Counted from the first letter of the stretch, positions 18,480 through 28,791 are shown. The stretch is DNA of 46,866 nucleotides from Comamonadaceae bacterium CG12_big_fil_rev_8_21_14_0_65_59_15 (GCA_002786915.1 PCUV01000079.1:742-47607); one strand, 5' to 3'. Numbers and translations: made by a program. Notes: generated by a model from the sequence alone, not told the origin.

Positions 18480-18922
18480 AAACCAATCCTAACAATCAAT
18501 CAGCGTCGGTGGGCCTGCCCGGGATCCAGGCTGGCACCGCGCGGCTGCGCGGTTTCACCCTGATCGAACTCATGATCACGGTGGCGATCATCGGAATTCT
18601 GGCGGCGGTGGCGTTGCCGTCTTACACCAGCTATGTGCAGCGCGCCAGTCGTGCCGACGTGAAATCGATTTTGCTGGAAAACGCTCAGTACATGGAGCGC
18701 TATTTCACCACCAACAACACCTATGTCGGAGCTACCTTGCAGAACGTACAAAGTCCAAAATCTGGATCGGCACGCTACAACCTTTCGTTTTCCGCTGGAC
18801 CAGAAGCGAGCAGCTTTACCATTCAAGCCGTACCCACCAGTGCACAGGCCAGTGATTCATGTGGCACTTTGACGCTGTCCAATACCGGTCTCCAAACACC
18901 CTCGACGGCCGGTTGCTGGTAG
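18476..18922 (+). CDS. pilE: PilE-type type IV pilin
   Basis: A 148-residue pilin with prepilin site Gly26/Phe27 ([32 protein letters not shown]), Glu at +5 and the conserved AxLPxYxxYVxR helix. The C-terminal domain carries a Cys pair (D-S-C-G-T-L-T-L and the final G-C-W), fitting a pilin disulfide loop. The leader before the cleavage site is long (26 residues) for a class a pilin. In Comamonadaceae clusters this position after pilY1 is normally a minor pilin of the PilE family. It starts within the pilY1 stop, so it is coupled to it. Confidence 0.87.
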   Translation: MKTNPNNQSASVGLPGIQAGTARLRGFTLIELMITVAIIGILAAVALPSYTSYVQRASRADVKSILLENAQYMERYFTTNNTYVGATLQNVQSPKSGSARYNLSFSAGPEASSFTIQAVPTSAQASDSCGTLTLSNTGLQTPSTAGCW

Positions 18923-18994
18923 TCCACCGCCAAGGCTTTGTGCGCATCCCCGCTGTTGTTCTGGCTTCCCTGCGGTTGCTGGCTGATTTTGGCG

Positions 18995-19013
18995 GCACGC
19001 TAGGTTAGCGTGC
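18995..19013 (+). other. Short perfect hairpin after the pil cluster
   Basis: GCACGCTA-GGT-TAGCGTGC is a perfect 8-bp stem with a 3-nt loop, 73 bp after pilE. There is no T-tract, so it is not a canonical intrinsic terminator; it may stabilise the 3' end of the pil mRNA. Nothing else was seen between pilE and the rpsO promoter. Confidence 0.5.
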
Positions 19014-19073
19014 ATGGTGTGATGGGCCATCGGACGCTGCTTTCGGAGCCATCATCATCAAGCCTGACTTGGT

Positions 19074-19079
19074 TATAAT
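19074..19079 (+). promoter_or_regulatory. -10 box of the rpsO promoter
   Basis: A perfect TATAAT lies 84 bp upstream of the rpsO start codon. No good -35 hexamer is visible at 16-18 bp. Transcription would start near 19086, leaving a leader of about 77 nt that contains two hairpins. Confidence 0.6.
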
Positions 19080-19085
19080 TCTCAG

Positions 19086-19162
19086 CTCTGCAAAGTTTGC
19101 AGGTTCGCACGTACGGGGCCGTTCCAGCGCCGTACGCAAGTTGTTTTTTTACAGGAAATTTC
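19086..19162 (+). promoter_or_regulatory. Structured rpsO leader, candidate S15 autoregulatory RNA
   Basis: The predicted leader holds two stems: CTGCAA (19088-19093) with TTGCAG (19097-19102), and CGTACGG (19110-19116) with CCGTACG (19130-19136), followed by a T-rich stretch and the Shine-Dalgarno ACAGGAA. In several bacteria ribosomal protein S15 binds its own mRNA leader to repress translation; position and structure make the same likely here (inference). Confidence 0.5.
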
Positions 19163-19429
19163 ATGATTGCATCCAGCGTTAAAGCCGCTGTTGTCAAAGA
19201 CAACGCCCGTTCTGCCGGTGACACCGGTAGCCCCGAAGTTCAAGTGGCTCTGCTCACGGCCCGTATCAACGAGCTCACGCCCCACTTCAAAACCCACGCC
19301 AAAGATCACCACGGTCGCCGTGGCCTGCTGCGCATGGTGAGCCGCCGCCGCAAGCTGCTCGACTACCTCAAAGACAAAGACGCCGACCGCTACGTTGCGC
19401 TGATCACCAAGCTTGGTCTGCGCAAGTAA
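19163..19429 (+). CDS. rpsO: 30S ribosomal protein S15
   Basis: An 88-residue protein, the usual S15 length, containing [50 protein letters not shown], the conserved 16S rRNA-binding three-helix body. It binds the central domain of 16S rRNA and starts platform assembly. ATG 19163 follows ACAGGAA; the frame runs on upstream but that is leader. It sits before pnp as in most Proteobacteria, separated by an intrinsic terminator. Confidence 0.98.
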   Translation: MIASSVKAAVVKDNARSAGDTGSPEVQVALLTARINELTPHFKTHAKDHHGRRGLLRMVSRRRKLLDYLKDKDADRYVALITKLGLRK

Positions 19430-19448
19430 GTGCTTGACAAGAATGACA

Positions 19449-19484
19449 AACGCCTGAGTTAGGTCACTAGCTCGGGCGTTTTTT
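19449..19484 (+). terminator. Intrinsic terminator between rpsO and pnp
   Basis: AACGCCTGAG (19449-19458) pairs with CTCGGGCGTT (19471-19480), with one G-U pair, followed by a run of six T residues. It probably ends most rpsO transcripts, with partial read-through into pnp. Confidence 0.85.
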
Positions 19485-19520
19485 ACTTCGCATACGCCAT
19501 CAACACAAGCGAAGCTGTGT

Positions 19521-19565
19521 CATTCCAAAGTGCTCGCCCGTGCGCGCGGGGAAACCTCTGGAATG
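19521..19565 (+). promoter_or_regulatory. Long hairpin in the pnp leader
   Basis: CATTCCA (19521-19527) pairs with TGGAATG (19559-19565), enclosing a GC-rich inner stem (CCCG ... CGGG, about 19537-19550). In E. coli an RNase III-cleaved hairpin in the pnp leader lets PNPase repress its own synthesis; this structure sits in the matching place. Function is inferred. Confidence 0.5.
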
Positions 19566-19642
19566 GCATCGTGTTCTGTGTTGCGGCTTGCGGGCTCTGG
19601 CGGGGTAGCCTGCATCCCCCCATATTCACAGGAGATTGAAAA

Positions 19643-21757
19643 ATGACGATGTTCAAAAAAGTAACCAAGACCTTCCAATGGGGTCAAAACACGGTGACCA
19701 TGGAAACGGGCGAAATCGCCCGCCAGGCCAGCGGTGCGGTCAAGCTCGATATGGACGGCACGGTTGTGTTGGCCACGGTGGTTGCCAGAACCGAAGGCAA
19801 AGCCGGGCAAGACTTTTTTCCGCTGACGGTCGATTACCTTGAAAAGTCTTACGCCGCAGGCAAAATCCCCGGCAGCTTCTTCAAGCGTGAAGGTCGCCCC
19901 AGCGAGTTTGAGACGCTGACCAGTCGCCTGATCGATCGCCCGATCCGCCCGCTGTTTCCCGAAGGCTTCTTCAATGAAGTGCATGTGGTCGTGCACACCT
20001 TGTCGCTCAATCCTGAAGTGGATGCCGACATTGCCGCCATGATCGCCGTTAGCGCGGCTTTGTCGGTCAGTGGTGTGCCGTTCAGCGGCCCGATTGGTGC
20101 AGCGCGTGTGGGTTATATCAACGGCGAGTATGTGTTGAATCCGGGTCAGACGCAACGCAAATCGAGCCAGATGGACCTGGTGGTGGCGGGTACCGAAACG
20201 GCGGTGTTGATGGTCGAATCTGAAGCCGATCAGCTGTCTGAAGAAGTCATGCTGGGCGCGGTGATGTTTGGCCATGCGCAGGGTGCCATTGCCATCAATG
20301 CGATTCATGAGCTGGTGCGTGACGCTGGCAAACCGGTGTGGGACTGGAAAGCACCGGCCAAGGATGAACCCTTGATCGCCAAGGTGGAAGCATTGGCCAA
20401 AGACAAGCTGAGCGCTGCATACCAACTGCGCAACAAGCAAGCGCGCACGCAGGCCTGCCGCAGCGCTTACGCTGACGTGATGGCCGGCCTGAAGGCCGAC
20501 GGCGTGGAGTTCGATTCGGTCAAGGTGGAAGGCTTGCTGTTTGACATCGAAGCGCGCCTGGTGCGCGGCCAGATCCTGGCCGGCGAGCCGCGTATTGACG
20601 GGCGCGACACGCGCACCGTGCGTCCGATTGAGATCCGCAACAGCGTGCTGCCACGCACGCACGGCTCGGCACTGTTCACCCGTGGTGAAACCCAGGCGCT
20701 GGTGGTCACCACCTTGGGTACCGAACGCGACGCACAGCGCATCGACGCCCTAAGCGGCGACTATGAAGACCGCTTTATGCTGCACTACAACATGCCCCCC
20801 TTTGCCACCGGCGAAACCGGTCGCGTGGGCACACCCAAGCGCCGTGAAATCGGCCACGGCCGCTTGGCCAAGCGCGCCCTCGTTGCCGTGTTGCCGAAAA
20901 AGGAAGATTTCCCTTACACCATGCGCGTGGTCTCCGAGGTGACCGAATCCAACGGTTCGTCGTCAATGGCCTCGGTGTGCGGTGGTTGTCTGAGCCTGAT
21001 GGACGCGGGTGTGCCGTTGAAGGCGCACGTGGCCGGTATCGCCATGGGCCTGATCAAGGAAGACAATCGCTTTGCCGTGCTGACCGACATTCTGGGTGAT
21101 GAAGACCATCTGGGCGACATGGACTTCAAGGTGGCCGGTTCGGCCAACGGCATCACCGCCTTGCAGATGGATATCAAGATTCAGGGTATCACCAAAGAGA
21201 TCATGCAAGTGGCGCTGGCGCAGGCCAAAGAGGCGCGCATGCACATTCTGGGCAAGATGGTCGAAGCCATGGGGTCAGCCAAGGCCGAGGTATCGACCTT
21301 TGCCCCGCGTCTGTTCACCATGAAGATCAACCCCGAGAAGATTCGTGACGTGATCGGCAAGGGCGGTTCGGTGATCCGCGCGCTGACCGAAGAAACCGGC
21401 ACGCAAATCAACATCGAAGAAGACGGCACCATCACCATTGCGTCGGCTGATCCGGCCAAGGCCGAAGAAGCCAAGCGCCGCATTGAGCAGATCACCGCTG
21501 AAGTTGAAATTGGCAAGGTGTACGAAGGTCCGGTTGTGAAGATTCTGGACTTTGGCGCGCTGATCAACCTGCTGCCGGGCAAGGATGGCCTGCTGCATAT
21601 CAGCCAGATCGCGCACGAGCGTGTCGAGAAGGTGACCGATTACCTCAAGGAAGGTCAGATCGTCAAGGTCAAGGTTCTGGAAACCGACGAAAAAGGCCGC
21701 GTCAAGCTGTCCATGAAGGCGCTGCTGGATCGTCCGGTCCAAGAAAACCGCGATTGA
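19643..21757 (+). CDS. pnp: Polynucleotide phosphorylase
   Basis: A 704-residue 3'-5' phosphorolytic exoribonuclease of mRNA decay. Two RNase PH-like domains flank a helical linker; the second has the characteristic [11 protein letters not shown] start (about 320) and the [23 protein letters not shown] active-site stretch (about 435-457). A KH domain ([20 protein letters not shown], about 565-585) and an S1 domain ([23 protein letters not shown] ... LLHISQIA, about 622-690) follow. The start at 19643 has a CAGGAGA Shine-Dalgarno. The protein is full length with no odd features. It is expected to be a trimer associated with RNase E. Confidence 0.98.
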   Translation: MTMFKKVTKTFQWGQNTVTMETGEIARQASGAVKLDMDGTVVLATVVARTEGKAGQDFFPLTVDYLEKSYAAGKIPGSFFKREGRPSEFETLTSRLIDRPIRPLFPEGFFNEVHVVVHTLSLNPEVDADIAAMIAVSAALSVSGVPFSGPIGAARVGYINGEYVLNPGQTQRKSSQMDLVVAGTETAVLMVESEADQLSEEVMLGAVMFGHAQGAIAINAIHELVRDAGKPVWDWKAPAKDEPLIAKVEALAKDKLSAAYQLRNKQARTQACRSAYADVMAGLKADGVEFDSVKVEGLLFDIEARLVRGQILAGEPRIDGRDTRTVRPIEIRNSVLPRTHGSALFTRGETQALVVTTLGTERDAQRIDALSGDYEDRFMLHYNMPPFATGETGRVGTPKRREIGHGRLAKRALVAVLPKKEDFPYTMRVVSEVTESNGSSSMASVCGGCLSLMDAGVPLKAHVAGIAMGLIKEDNRFAVLTDILGDEDHLGDMDFKVAGSANGITALQMDIKIQGITKEIMQVALAQAKEARMHILGKMVEAMGSAKAEVSTFAPRLFTMKINPEKIRDVIGKGGSVIRALTEETGTQINIEEDGTITIASADPAKAEEAKRRIEQITAEVEIGKVYEGPVVKILDFGALINLLPGKDGLLHISQIAHERVEKVTDYLKEGQIVKVKVLETDEKGRVKLSMKALLDRPVQENRD

Positions 21758-21822
21758 CCGTTTTTGCACCTGATTTGATAGTGCATCAGGAATGATTGAC
21801 AAGGTCTAGAGCCATAAAAAGC

Positions 21823-22818
21823 ATGCAAGCAGTTGAGATCACCCAATTTGGCGCTCCGGACGTTCTGCGCCTGGGGCAGCGGCCCATGCCGGTGCCAGTG
21901 GCGGGCGAGGTGCTGTTGCGTGTGAGCGCCAGCGGGGTGAACCGCCCGGACGTGTTGCAGCGCAAAGGTGCTTATCCGCCACCCATTGGCGCTTCGGACA
22001 TTCCAGGGCTTGAAGTGGCGGGCGTGATCGAGCAGGGCGACGCAGCGCAGTTGGCCGCAGCGGGCTTGCAGTTGGGGCAGCGCGTGTGTGCGCTGGTATC
22101 TGGAGGTGGCTACGCGCAGTATTGCGTGGCGCCGCTGGCACAGTGTCTGCCGGTGCCCCAGGGCCTGACCGACGTGCAGGCGGCGAGTTTGCCTGAGACC
22201 TTTTTCACCGTGTGGAGCAACCTGGTGGACCGGGGCCGGCTGGTGGCGGGCGAAAGTGTGCTGATCCAAGGCGGCACCAGCGGCATTGGCGTCACAGCGA
22301 TCCAGTTGGCGCGCGCGCTGGGTGCGCGAGTTTTTGCCACGGCTGGCAGTGATGAAAAATGTGCTGCCTGTGTGGCGTTGGGGGCAGCGGCCGCCATTAA
22401 TTACAAGGCGCATGATTTTCAGGCTGAGGTGATGCGGCTCACCAATGAACTGGGTGTCAACCTGATTCTGGACATGGTCGCGGGTGCGTATGTTGCGCGC
22501 GAGGTGCAGTGCCTGCAAGAAGACGGGCGGCTGGTCATCATCGCTGTGCAAGGGGGTGTCAAGAGTGAGTTTGACGCTGGGCTGGTGCTGCGCAGGCGCT
22601 TGACCATTACCGGCTCGACATTGCGGCCCCGGCCCGTGGCGTTCAAGGCGGCGATCGCCCAGGCGCTGCGTCAGCACGTCTGGCCGCTCATTGAGTCCGG
22701 GCAGATTCAGCCGGTGATCCACAGCGTTTTTGCGGCTGTGGATGCGGCCGGTGCCCATGCGCTGATGGAATCCAATCAACACGTCGGAAAAATTGTTTTG
22801 ACCTGGGGACAAGCATGA
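21823..22818 (+). CDS. NAD(P)H:quinone oxidoreductase, PIG3-type zinc-independent MDR enzyme
   Basis: A 331-residue medium-chain dehydrogenase/reductase. It starts [15 protein letters not shown] and has the quinone-reductase motif [32 protein letters not shown] (about 38-69) and the nucleotide-binding [10 protein letters not shown] (147-156). It lacks the zinc-binding Cys cluster of alcohol dehydrogenases, so it is a quinone oxidoreductase (Qor/PIG3) reducing quinones with NADPH. ATG 21823 fits the family N-terminus; an earlier TTG (21796) would add nine residues. Its stop overlaps the start of tpiA by 4 bp, tying redox protection to glycolysis at the translational level. Confidence 0.9.
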   Translation: MQAVEITQFGAPDVLRLGQRPMPVPVAGEVLLRVSASGVNRPDVLQRKGAYPPPIGASDIPGLEVAGVIEQGDAAQLAAAGLQLGQRVCALVSGGGYAQYCVAPLAQCLPVPQGLTDVQAASLPETFFTVWSNLVDRGRLVAGESVLIQGGTSGIGVTAIQLARALGARVFATAGSDEKCAACVALGAAAAINYKAHDFQAEVMRLTNELGVNLILDMVAGAYVAREVQCLQEDGRLVIIAVQGGVKSEFDAGLVLRRRLTITGSTLRPRPVAFKAAIAQALRQHVWPLIESGQIQPVIHSVFAAVDAAGAHALMESNQHVGKIVLTWGQA

Positions 22819-23555
22819 AGAAAAAACTCATTGCAGGCAACTGGAAGATGAACGGCAACCTGGCCGCCAATGAGCAGTTGCTCAAGGCGGTTCTGGCAGG
22901 CGTTGGCCAGCCCGCCTGCCGGGTGGCGGTGAGCGTTCCGTCGGCGTACCTGGCGCAGTGTCAATCGTTGCTGGCCGGTTCTGTTGTGGAACTGGCGGCA
23001 CAAGATGTTTCAGCGTATGAATCTGGCGCTTACACCGGTGAAATTTCAGCGTTGATGCTGCGTGACTTTGGTGTGCGCTATGCCATCGTCGGGCACTCAG
23101 AGCGGCGCCAATACCACGGCGAAAGTGACGAGGCGGTGGCGCTCAAGGCGCAGCGTGCGCTGGGTTGTGGTATCACGCCGATCGTCTGCGTGGGTGAAAC
23201 CCTGGTCGAGCGCGAGGCCGGTCAAACTGTCGAAGTGGTCAAGCGTCAGTTGGCGGCGGTGATTCGCGCCAATGGGCATTGTGTGAGCGAGATTGTGGTG
23301 GCCTATGAACCCGTGTGGGCCATTGGTACCGGTAAGACCGCCACACCGGAGCAGGCACAAGATGTGCACGCGGTGTTGCGTGCGCAGCTCAAAGCGGCGT
23401 CACCCAATGCGGATCGCATTGCGTTGCTGTACGGCGGCAGCATGAATGCAGCCAATGCTGCCTCGCTTTTGTCTCAGCCCGACATTGACGGTGGGCTCAT
23501 TGGTGGCGCGGCGTTGAAGGCTGTAGATTTCTTGACCATTATTGCTGCTGCCTGA
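22815..23555 (+). CDS. tpiA: Triosephosphate isomerase
   Basis: A 246-residue TIM barrel converting dihydroxyacetone phosphate and glyceraldehyde 3-phosphate. Catalytic residues are visible: Asn9 and Lys11 in AGNWKMN, His94 in IVGHSERR, Glu165 in [14 protein letters not shown], and the phosphate-binding YGGSM and GLIGGAAL loops near the C-terminus. The start ATG lies inside the end of the quinone oxidoreductase gene. secG follows after 39 bp. This is the usual tpiA-secG-tRNA-Leu-nuo neighbourhood of Betaproteobacteria. Confidence 0.98.
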   Translation: MKKKLIAGNWKMNGNLAANEQLLKAVLAGVGQPACRVAVSVPSAYLAQCQSLLAGSVVELAAQDVSAYESGAYTGEISALMLRDFGVRYAIVGHSERRQYHGESDEAVALKAQRALGCGITPIVCVGETLVEREAGQTVEVVKRQLAAVIRANGHCVSEIVVAYEPVWAIGTGKTATPEQAQDVHAVLRAQLKAASPNADRIALLYGGSMNAANAASLLSQPDIDGGLIGGAALKAVDFLTIIAAA

Positions 23556-23594
23556 TTGGGCGGGCGCAAATCGCTATTGAACTAGGAGTATTTA

Positions 23595-23948
23595 ATGAAC
23601 GTTGTGTTGACGATTTTGCTGGCGGTGCAGATGATTTCTGCGATTGCCATGGTAGGCCTGATTCTGGTACAGCACGGCAAGGGTGCCGATATGGGGGCGG
23701 CTTTTGGCAGCGGTGGGTCCGGCAGTCTGTTTGGCGCCAGCGGCAGCGCCAATTTTTTGTCGCGCACGACAGCGGTACTGGCGACGATCTTTTTCGTGAG
23801 CACCTTGGCGTTGGCTTATTTTGGGGCGGCACGTCCGGCTCCCGCGTCGGGCAGTGTGCTTGAAAACGCTGCGCTTGTGACGCCTGTACCGGCTGCCGTT
23901 GCGCCTGCGCCAGTGGTTTCTGGTGCAGCTCAAATCCCAGCCAAATAA
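23595..23948 (+). CDS. secG: SecG, preprotein translocase subunit
   Basis: A 117-residue membrane protein with two membrane segments (about 3-24 and 52-75) and the conserved loop [19 protein letters not shown] followed by [17 protein letters not shown]. SecG helps SecYE-SecA move proteins across the inner membrane. The Ala/Pro/Val-rich C-terminal tail (about 78-117) is a common betaproteobacterial extension. It has a TAGGAG Shine-Dalgarno. Confidence 0.95.
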   Translation: MNVVLTILLAVQMISAIAMVGLILVQHGKGADMGAAFGSGGSGSLFGASGSANFLSRTTAVLATIFFVSTLALAYFGAARPAPASGSVLENAALVTPVPAAVAPAPVVSGAAQIPAK

Positions 23949-24066
23949 ATGACGTTTTGACGGGCTTGTTTCCGCAGGAAGTGTGGGGATTCAGGGTACA
24001 CTTCGCCACGCTCTAAATGCTTCAGATGCGCGTTAGATGCGTCAAGTCGGAAGGGCACAAAATCCA

Positions 24067-24151
24067 GCCGTCGTGGTGAAATTGGTAGACACGCTATCTT
24101 GAGGTGGTAGTGGCGAAAGCTGTGCGAGTTCGAGTCTCGCCGACGGCACCA
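24067..24151 (+). tRNA. tRNA-Leu (anticodon GAG)
   Basis: A full cloverleaf can be drawn: acceptor GCCGTCG/CGACGGC, D-arm with GGTAGAC, anticodon stem CTATC/GGTAG enclosing TTGAGGT (anticodon GAG, reading CUC/CUU), a long variable arm typical of class II tRNA-Leu, and T-arm GCGAGTTCGAGTCTCGC. CCA is encoded (24149-24151). It lies between secG and nuoA with no terminator on either side, so it may be processed out of a longer transcript. Confidence 0.97.
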
Positions 24152-24164
24152 AGTAAGAATAAGT

Positions 24165-24178
24165 TTGACGTATGTCAA
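24165..24178. promoter_or_regulatory. Inverted repeat TTGAC-GTAT-GTCAA before nuoA
   Basis: A perfect 5-4-5 dyad sits 35 bp upstream of the nuoA start and just after tRNA-Leu. Its size suits a dimeric regulator, and TTGACG also resembles a -35 box, but no convincing -10 follows. It could be an operator of the nuo operon or chance. Confidence 0.3.
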
Positions 24179-24212
24179 TACGGTAAACTGACTATTGAAT
24201 CAAACTCGCTAG

Positions 24213-24572
24213 ATGAATCTTGAACAATACTTGCCAGTGATTCTCTTCGTCGTGATCGGCATGACGGTCGGTGTCATGCCGCAGATCATTGGTTACATCC
24301 TCGGTCCGAACCGTCCATACGGCGCCAAAAACTCTCCTTACGAATGTGGCTTTGAAGCCTTTGGCGACGCGCGCATGAAGTTCGACGTGCGCTATTACCT
24401 GATCGCCATTCTTTTCATCCTGTTCGACCTTGAAACTGCACTGTTGTTTCCGTGGGCGGTGACGCTGAAAGAACTTGGTTTGTATGGTTTTTTTGTTGGC
24501 CTTGAATTTGTGACCCTCCTCACGATTGGCTTTGTTTACATGTGGCTCAAGGGCGCCCTGGATTGGGAGTAA
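24213..24572 (+). CDS. nuoA: NADH-quinone oxidoreductase subunit A
   Basis: A 119-residue membrane subunit of complex I with three membrane segments. The conserved loop is [16 protein letters not shown] (about 32-47), with Glu and Cys near the quinone cavity, followed by [24 protein letters not shown]. It opens the nuoA-N operon. Confidence 0.97.
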   Translation: MNLEQYLPVILFVVIGMTVGVMPQIIGYILGPNRPYGAKNSPYECGFEAFGDARMKFDVRYYLIAILFILFDLETALLFPWAVTLKELGLYGFFVGLEFVTLLTIGFVYMWLKGALDWE

Positions 24573-24576
24573 AACA

Positions 24577-25056
24577 ATGATCGAAGGATTGCTCGACAAA
24601 GGCTTTGTCACGACAAGTTACGACTCAGTGGTGAACTGGGCCAAAACTGGGTCGGTGTGGCCAATGACATTTGGCTTGGCTTGCTGTGCGGTCGAAATGA
24701 TGCACGCAGCGGCGGCGCGCTATGACATCAGCCGCTTTGGTGCCGAGGTGTTTCGGCCCAGTCCGCGCCAGTCAGATCTGATTATTGTGGCGGGGACGCT
24801 GACCAACAAGATGGCACCGGCGTTTCGCAAGGTTTATGACCAGATGGCCGAGCCGCGCTGGGTGATCAGCATGGGGTCGTGCGCTAATGGCGGCGGTTAT
24901 TACCACTACAGTTATTCCGTGGTGCGCGGTTGTGACCGCATTGTGCCGGTCGATGTCTATGTGCCCGGTTGTCCGCCCACTGCTGAAGCGCTGGTGTATG
25001 GCATCCTCCAGTTGCAGAGCAAGATCCGTCGCACCCAAACTATTGCTCGCACCTGA
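24577..25056 (+). CDS. nuoB: NADH-quinone oxidoreductase subunit B
   Basis: A 159-residue peripheral-arm subunit carrying Fe-S cluster N2, the final electron donor to quinone. Ligands are visible: tandem Cys36-Cys37 ([11 protein letters not shown]), Cys102 (MGSCANGGG) and Cys132 (PGCPPTAE). ATG 24577 has a GGGAG Shine-Dalgarno 4 nt after nuoA; the frame extends into nuoA but only as overlap. Length is normal. Confidence 0.98.
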   Translation: MIEGLLDKGFVTTSYDSVVNWAKTGSVWPMTFGLACCAVEMMHAAAARYDISRFGAEVFRPSPRQSDLIIVAGTLTNKMAPAFRKVYDQMAEPRWVISMGSCANGGGYYHYSYSVVRGCDRIVPVDVYVPGCPPTAEALVYGILQLQSKIRRTQTIART

Positions 25057-25068
25057 GGAAATATGTTC

Positions 25069-25686
25069 ATGACCGAATTTGCTGTTAATCCAGTTGTGCT
25101 CCAGGAACGGGTCGCTCGGGCGTTGGGCGATCTGCTGCAAAGCAGCGTGGTTCGCCTGGGTGAGCTGACCCTTGTGGTGAAGGCTGAGGACTACCACAAG
25201 GTAGTGCTTGTGTTGCGTGACCATCCCGAGTGCAAGTTTGAGCAGATGATCGACCTGTGTGGTGTGGATTATTCAACCTATAAAAACCAGCCTTGGGAAG
25301 GGATGCGTTTTTGCGTGGTACTGCATCTGTTGTCGGTCAGTCTGAACCAACGTGTGCGACTCAAGGTGTTTTTGCCGGATGACGAAGCACCCATGCTGCG
25401 CTCTGTGTGCGATGTCTGGAGCTCTGCCAACTGGTTTGAGCGTGAGGCGTTTGACCTGTTTGGCATTGTGTTTGAAGGCCACGAAGACCTGCGGCGCATT
25501 CTGACGGATTACGGTTTTATCGGGCATCCGTTTCGCAAGGATTTCCCCATGTCAGGTCATGTCGAGATGCGCTACGACGCAGAGCAAAGGCGCGTGGTCT
25601 ATCAGCCTGTCACGATCGAGCCGCGGGAGATCACGCCGCGCATCATTCGTGAAGAAAACTACGGTGGCCTGCAACAAGCAAGGTAA
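25069..25686 (+). CDS. nuoC: NADH-quinone oxidoreductase subunit C
   Basis: A 205-residue subunit of the complex I connecting fragment. The conserved signature is [42 protein letters not shown] (about 120-161). ATG 25069 is preferred over ATG 25063 because AGGAA lies 8 nt before it. nuoC and nuoD are separate genes, unlike the nuoCD fusion of enterobacteria. Confidence 0.96.
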   Translation: MTEFAVNPVVLQERVARALGDLLQSSVVRLGELTLVVKAEDYHKVVLVLRDHPECKFEQMIDLCGVDYSTYKNQPWEGMRFCVVLHLLSVSLNQRVRLKVFLPDDEAPMLRSVCDVWSSANWFEREAFDLFGIVFEGHEDLRRILTDYGFIGHPFRKDFPMSGHVEMRYDAEQRRVVYQPVTIEPREITPRIIREENYGGLQQAR

Positions 25687-25689
25687 GTC

Positions 25690-26943
25690 ATGGCTGAGAT
25701 CAAAAATTACACCCTGAACTTTGGACCCCAGCACCCGGCCGCGCACGGTGTGCTGCGTTTGGTGCTTGAACTCGACGGTGAAGTCATCCAACGCGCTGAC
25801 CCGCATATCGGCTTGCTGCACCGCGCCACTGAAAAGCTGGCAGAAAGCAAGACGTATCTGCAGGCCCTGCCGTACATGGATCGTCTGGACTACATGTCGA
25901 TGATGTGTAACGAGCAGGCGTATTGCCTGGCGGTGGAGCGCATGCTGGGTATTGAAGTACCCTTGCGCGCCCAATACATCCGCGTCATGTTTGCAGAAAT
26001 CACGCGCTTGCTCAATCACCTGTTGTGGGTGGGGGCGCACGCGATCGACTGTGGCGCGATGACGGTCATGCTGTACGCGTTTCGCGAGCGCGAAGACCTG
26101 TTTGACATTTATGAAGCGGTCAGTGGTGCGCGTATGCACGCTGCGTACTTCCGGCCGGGGGGCGTTTACCGGGATATGCCCGATGCCATGCCGCGCCACA
26201 AACCCAACAAGATTCGCAGCGCCAAGTCCACTGAGGAACTCAACCGCAATCGTGGCGGTAGCGTGCTTGATTTCATTGATGACTTTACGCAGCGCTTCCC
26301 CACGCATCTGGACGAATACCACACTTTGTTGACCGAGAACCGTATCTGGAAGCAGCGCACGGTTGGCATTGGTGTCGTGACACCGGAACGCGCCCTGAAC
26401 CTGGGCTTTACCGGCCCGATGTTGCGTGGCTCCGGCGTGGCCTGGGACTTGCGCAAGTCGCAACCTTATGAGGTTTATGACCGGCTCGACTTTGATATTC
26501 CGGTGGGCAAGACCGGCGACACCTACGACCGCTATCTGGTGCGTATGGAAGAAATGAAGCAGTCCAACCGCATCGTCAAACAGTGTGTGGACTGGTTGCG
26601 TGCCAACCCTGGTCCGGTCATTACCGACAACCACAAGATCGCGCCGCCCGATCGTGAATCCATGAAGACCAACATGGAAGAACTGATTCACCACTTCAAG
26701 CTATTTACCGAGGGTTTTCCGGTGCCAGAAGGTGAGACGTATGCGGCGATCGAGCACCCCAAGGGCGAGTTTGGTATCTACCTGATCAGCGATGGTGCCA
26801 ACAAACCGTACCGCATGAAGATTCGTCCACCGGCTTTCGTTCACCTGTCGGCGCTCAATGAAATGGGCAAGGGCCACATGATTGCCGATGCGGTGGCAAT
26901 CATTGGAACGATGGACATCGTGTTTGGGGAAGTTGACAGATGA
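25690..26943 (+). CDS. nuoD: NADH-quinone oxidoreductase subunit D
   Basis: A 417-residue 49-kDa-type subunit lining the quinone-binding site. It begins with the family signature [23 protein letters not shown] (about 9-31), with the quinone-site His in PAAHG, and ends DIVFGEVDR. It descends from the hydrogenase large subunit but has lost the Ni-Fe Cys ligands. It overlaps nuoE by 4 bp. Confidence 0.98.
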   Translation: MAEIKNYTLNFGPQHPAAHGVLRLVLELDGEVIQRADPHIGLLHRATEKLAESKTYLQALPYMDRLDYMSMMCNEQAYCLAVERMLGIEVPLRAQYIRVMFAEITRLLNHLLWVGAHAIDCGAMTVMLYAFREREDLFDIYEAVSGARMHAAYFRPGGVYRDMPDAMPRHKPNKIRSAKSTEELNRNRGGSVLDFIDDFTQRFPTHLDEYHTLLTENRIWKQRTVGIGVVTPERALNLGFTGPMLRGSGVAWDLRKSQPYEVYDRLDFDIPVGKTGDTYDRYLVRMEEMKQSNRIVKQCVDWLRANPGPVITDNHKIAPPDRESMKTNMEELIHHFKLFTEGFPVPEGETYAAIEHPKGEFGIYLISDGANKPYRMKIRPPAFVHLSALNEMGKGHMIADAVAIIGTMDIVFGEVDR

Positions 26944-27431
26944 TTTCTGAAAAATCCAAGGCGGCTTTTGCGAAAGAGGTTGCCAAGTACCCGGCTGATC
27001 AGCGTCAGTCTGCCGTGATGGCATGCTTGCAGATCGTGCAGAAGGAACTGGGCTATGTCAGCCTCGAGAGCGAAAAATTTGTCGCGGAGTACCTTGGCAT
27101 GGCACCGATGGCAGTGCACGAGGTGACCAGCTTCTACAACATGTACAACCAGCGTCCGGTGGGAAAGTACAAACTCAACGTGTGCACCAACCTGCCGTGC
27201 CAGTTGCGTGCGGGCGCACAAGCGATGGCCTACCTCAAGCAAAAATTGGGTATTGACAACAATCAGACCACTGCTGACGGACTGTTTACCTTGCAGGAGT
27301 CAGAGTGTTTGGGTGCTTGTGCAGATTCACCGGTGATGCTGGTCAACGACACAACGATGTGCAGTTTCATGAGTGACGAAAAGCTCGACCAGTTGGTGGA
27401 CGGTTTGCGTGCTCTGGAGGGCAAGGCATGA
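26940..27431 (+). CDS. nuoE: NADH-quinone oxidoreductase subunit E
   Basis: A 163-residue thioredoxin-like [2Fe-2S] subunit (cluster N1a) of the NADH dehydrogenase module. Ligands are Cys82 and Cys87 ([10 protein letters not shown]) and Cys123 and Cys127 ([11 protein letters not shown]). It has 4-bp overlaps with both nuoD and nuoF, implying coupled translation. Confidence 0.97.
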   Translation: MISEKSKAAFAKEVAKYPADQRQSAVMACLQIVQKELGYVSLESEKFVAEYLGMAPMAVHEVTSFYNMYNQRPVGKYKLNVCTNLPCQLRAGAQAMAYLKQKLGIDNNQTTADGLFTLQESECLGACADSPVMLVNDTTMCSFMSDEKLDQLVDGLRALEGKA

Positions 27432-28780
27432 ACGCGGCAAGTTTGCTGGCTCAGTTCCAGGCAACAGGGGTGCAAACCTGTTTTCACAATCGGCACATCA
27501 ATCCCCAGATTCTGGCTGGTCTGAACGGTTCCAACTGGCACCTGAAAGACTACGAGGCGCGGGGCGGCTACCAGGCGCTGCGTCAGGTGTTGGGGCAGAC
27601 TGGCGCACCCGTCATGACGCAAGACCAGGTGATTGCCGTGGTCAAGGAGTCGTCGTTGCGTGGCAGGGGTGGTGCGGGTTTTCCGACCGGGCTCAAGTGG
27701 AGCTTCATGCCGCGACAGTTCCCGGGCGACAAATACCTGGTCTGCAATTCCGACGAGGGCGAGCCCGGAACCTGCAAAGACCGCGACATCATGGAGTTCA
27801 ACCCGCATATCGTGATCGAGGGCATGATCATTGCCGCCTACGCGATGGGTATTGCGGTGGGCTACAACTACATTCACGGGGAAATTTTCCATACCTACCA
27901 GCGTTTTGAAGAGGCGCTTGAAGAAGCCCGCGCTGCGGGTCTGCTAGGCAACAATATCTTGGGCAGCGGGTTCAATTTCCAGCTGCATGCAGCACACGGT
28001 TTTGGCGCCTACATCTGCGGTGAAGAAACAGGGTTGCTGGAATCGCTTGAAGGCAAGAAGGGCCAGCCGCGTTTCAAGCCGCCGTTTCCGGCCAGCTTTG
28101 GTTTGTACGGCAAGCCCACTACCATCAACAACACCGAAACCTTCGCGGCGGTCCCTTGGATCATCCGCAACGGTGGGCCGGCGTTTGTGGCGTGCGGCAA
28201 GCCCAACAACGGCGGTACCAAGATTTATTCGGTCAGCGGCGACGTTGAATTACCGGGCAACTATGAGGTGCCCATGGGCACGCCATTTGCCCAGCTGCTT
28301 GAATTGGCCGGCGGTGTACGCAAAGGTCATCAGCTCAAGGCTGTCATTCCGGGTGGGTCGTCTTCGCCGGTATTGCCAGCAGGCGTCATCATGGATTGCA
28401 CCATGGACTATGACTCGATCGCCAAGGCGGGCTCGATGCTGGGTTCTGGCGCGGTGATTGTGATGGACGATTCGCGTTGCATGGTCAAGAGCCTGCAGCG
28501 TCTGAGCTATTTCTACATGCATGAGTCCTGCGGACAATGCACGCCCTGCCGTGAAGGTACGGGCTGGTTGTCGCGCGTGGTTGACCGCATTGAAACCGGG
28601 CAGGGACGTGCCTCTGACATGGAATTGTTGAATTCCGTGGCAGAGAACATTCAGGGGCGCACGATCTGCGCGCTGGGTGACGCCGCTGCCATGCCCGTGC
28701 GCGCCATGCTCAAGCATTTCATGCCTGAATTTGAATACCACGTGGTGCACAAGACCTGTATGGTTCCAGCTTACGTTTGA
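27428..28780 (+). CDS. nuoF: NADH-quinone oxidoreductase subunit F
   Basis: A 450-residue NADH- and FMN-binding subunit where electrons enter complex I. The nucleotide site [13 protein letters not shown] (79-91), the second Gly-rich region [14 protein letters not shown] (about 197-209) and the N3 [4Fe-4S] ligands Cys368, Cys371, Cys374 ([12 protein letters not shown]) and Cys414 are all present. Confidence 0.98.
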   Translation: MNAASLLAQFQATGVQTCFHNRHINPQILAGLNGSNWHLKDYEARGGYQALRQVLGQTGAPVMTQDQVIAVVKESSLRGRGGAGFPTGLKWSFMPRQFPGDKYLVCNSDEGEPGTCKDRDIMEFNPHIVIEGMIIAAYAMGIAVGYNYIHGEIFHTYQRFEEALEEARAAGLLGNNILGSGFNFQLHAAHGFGAYICGEETGLLESLEGKKGQPRFKPPFPASFGLYGKPTTINNTETFAAVPWIIRNGGPAFVACGKPNNGGTKIYSVSGDVELPGNYEVPMGTPFAQLLELAGGVRKGHQLKAVIPGGSSSPVLPAGVIMDCTMDYDSIAKAGSMLGSGAVIVMDDSRCMVKSLQRLSYFYMHESCGQCTPCREGTGWLSRVVDRIETGQGRASDMELLNSVAENIQGRTICALGDAAAMPVRAMLKHFMPEFEYHVVHKTCMVPAYV

Positions 28781-28791
28781 GCGAGTCCCAG

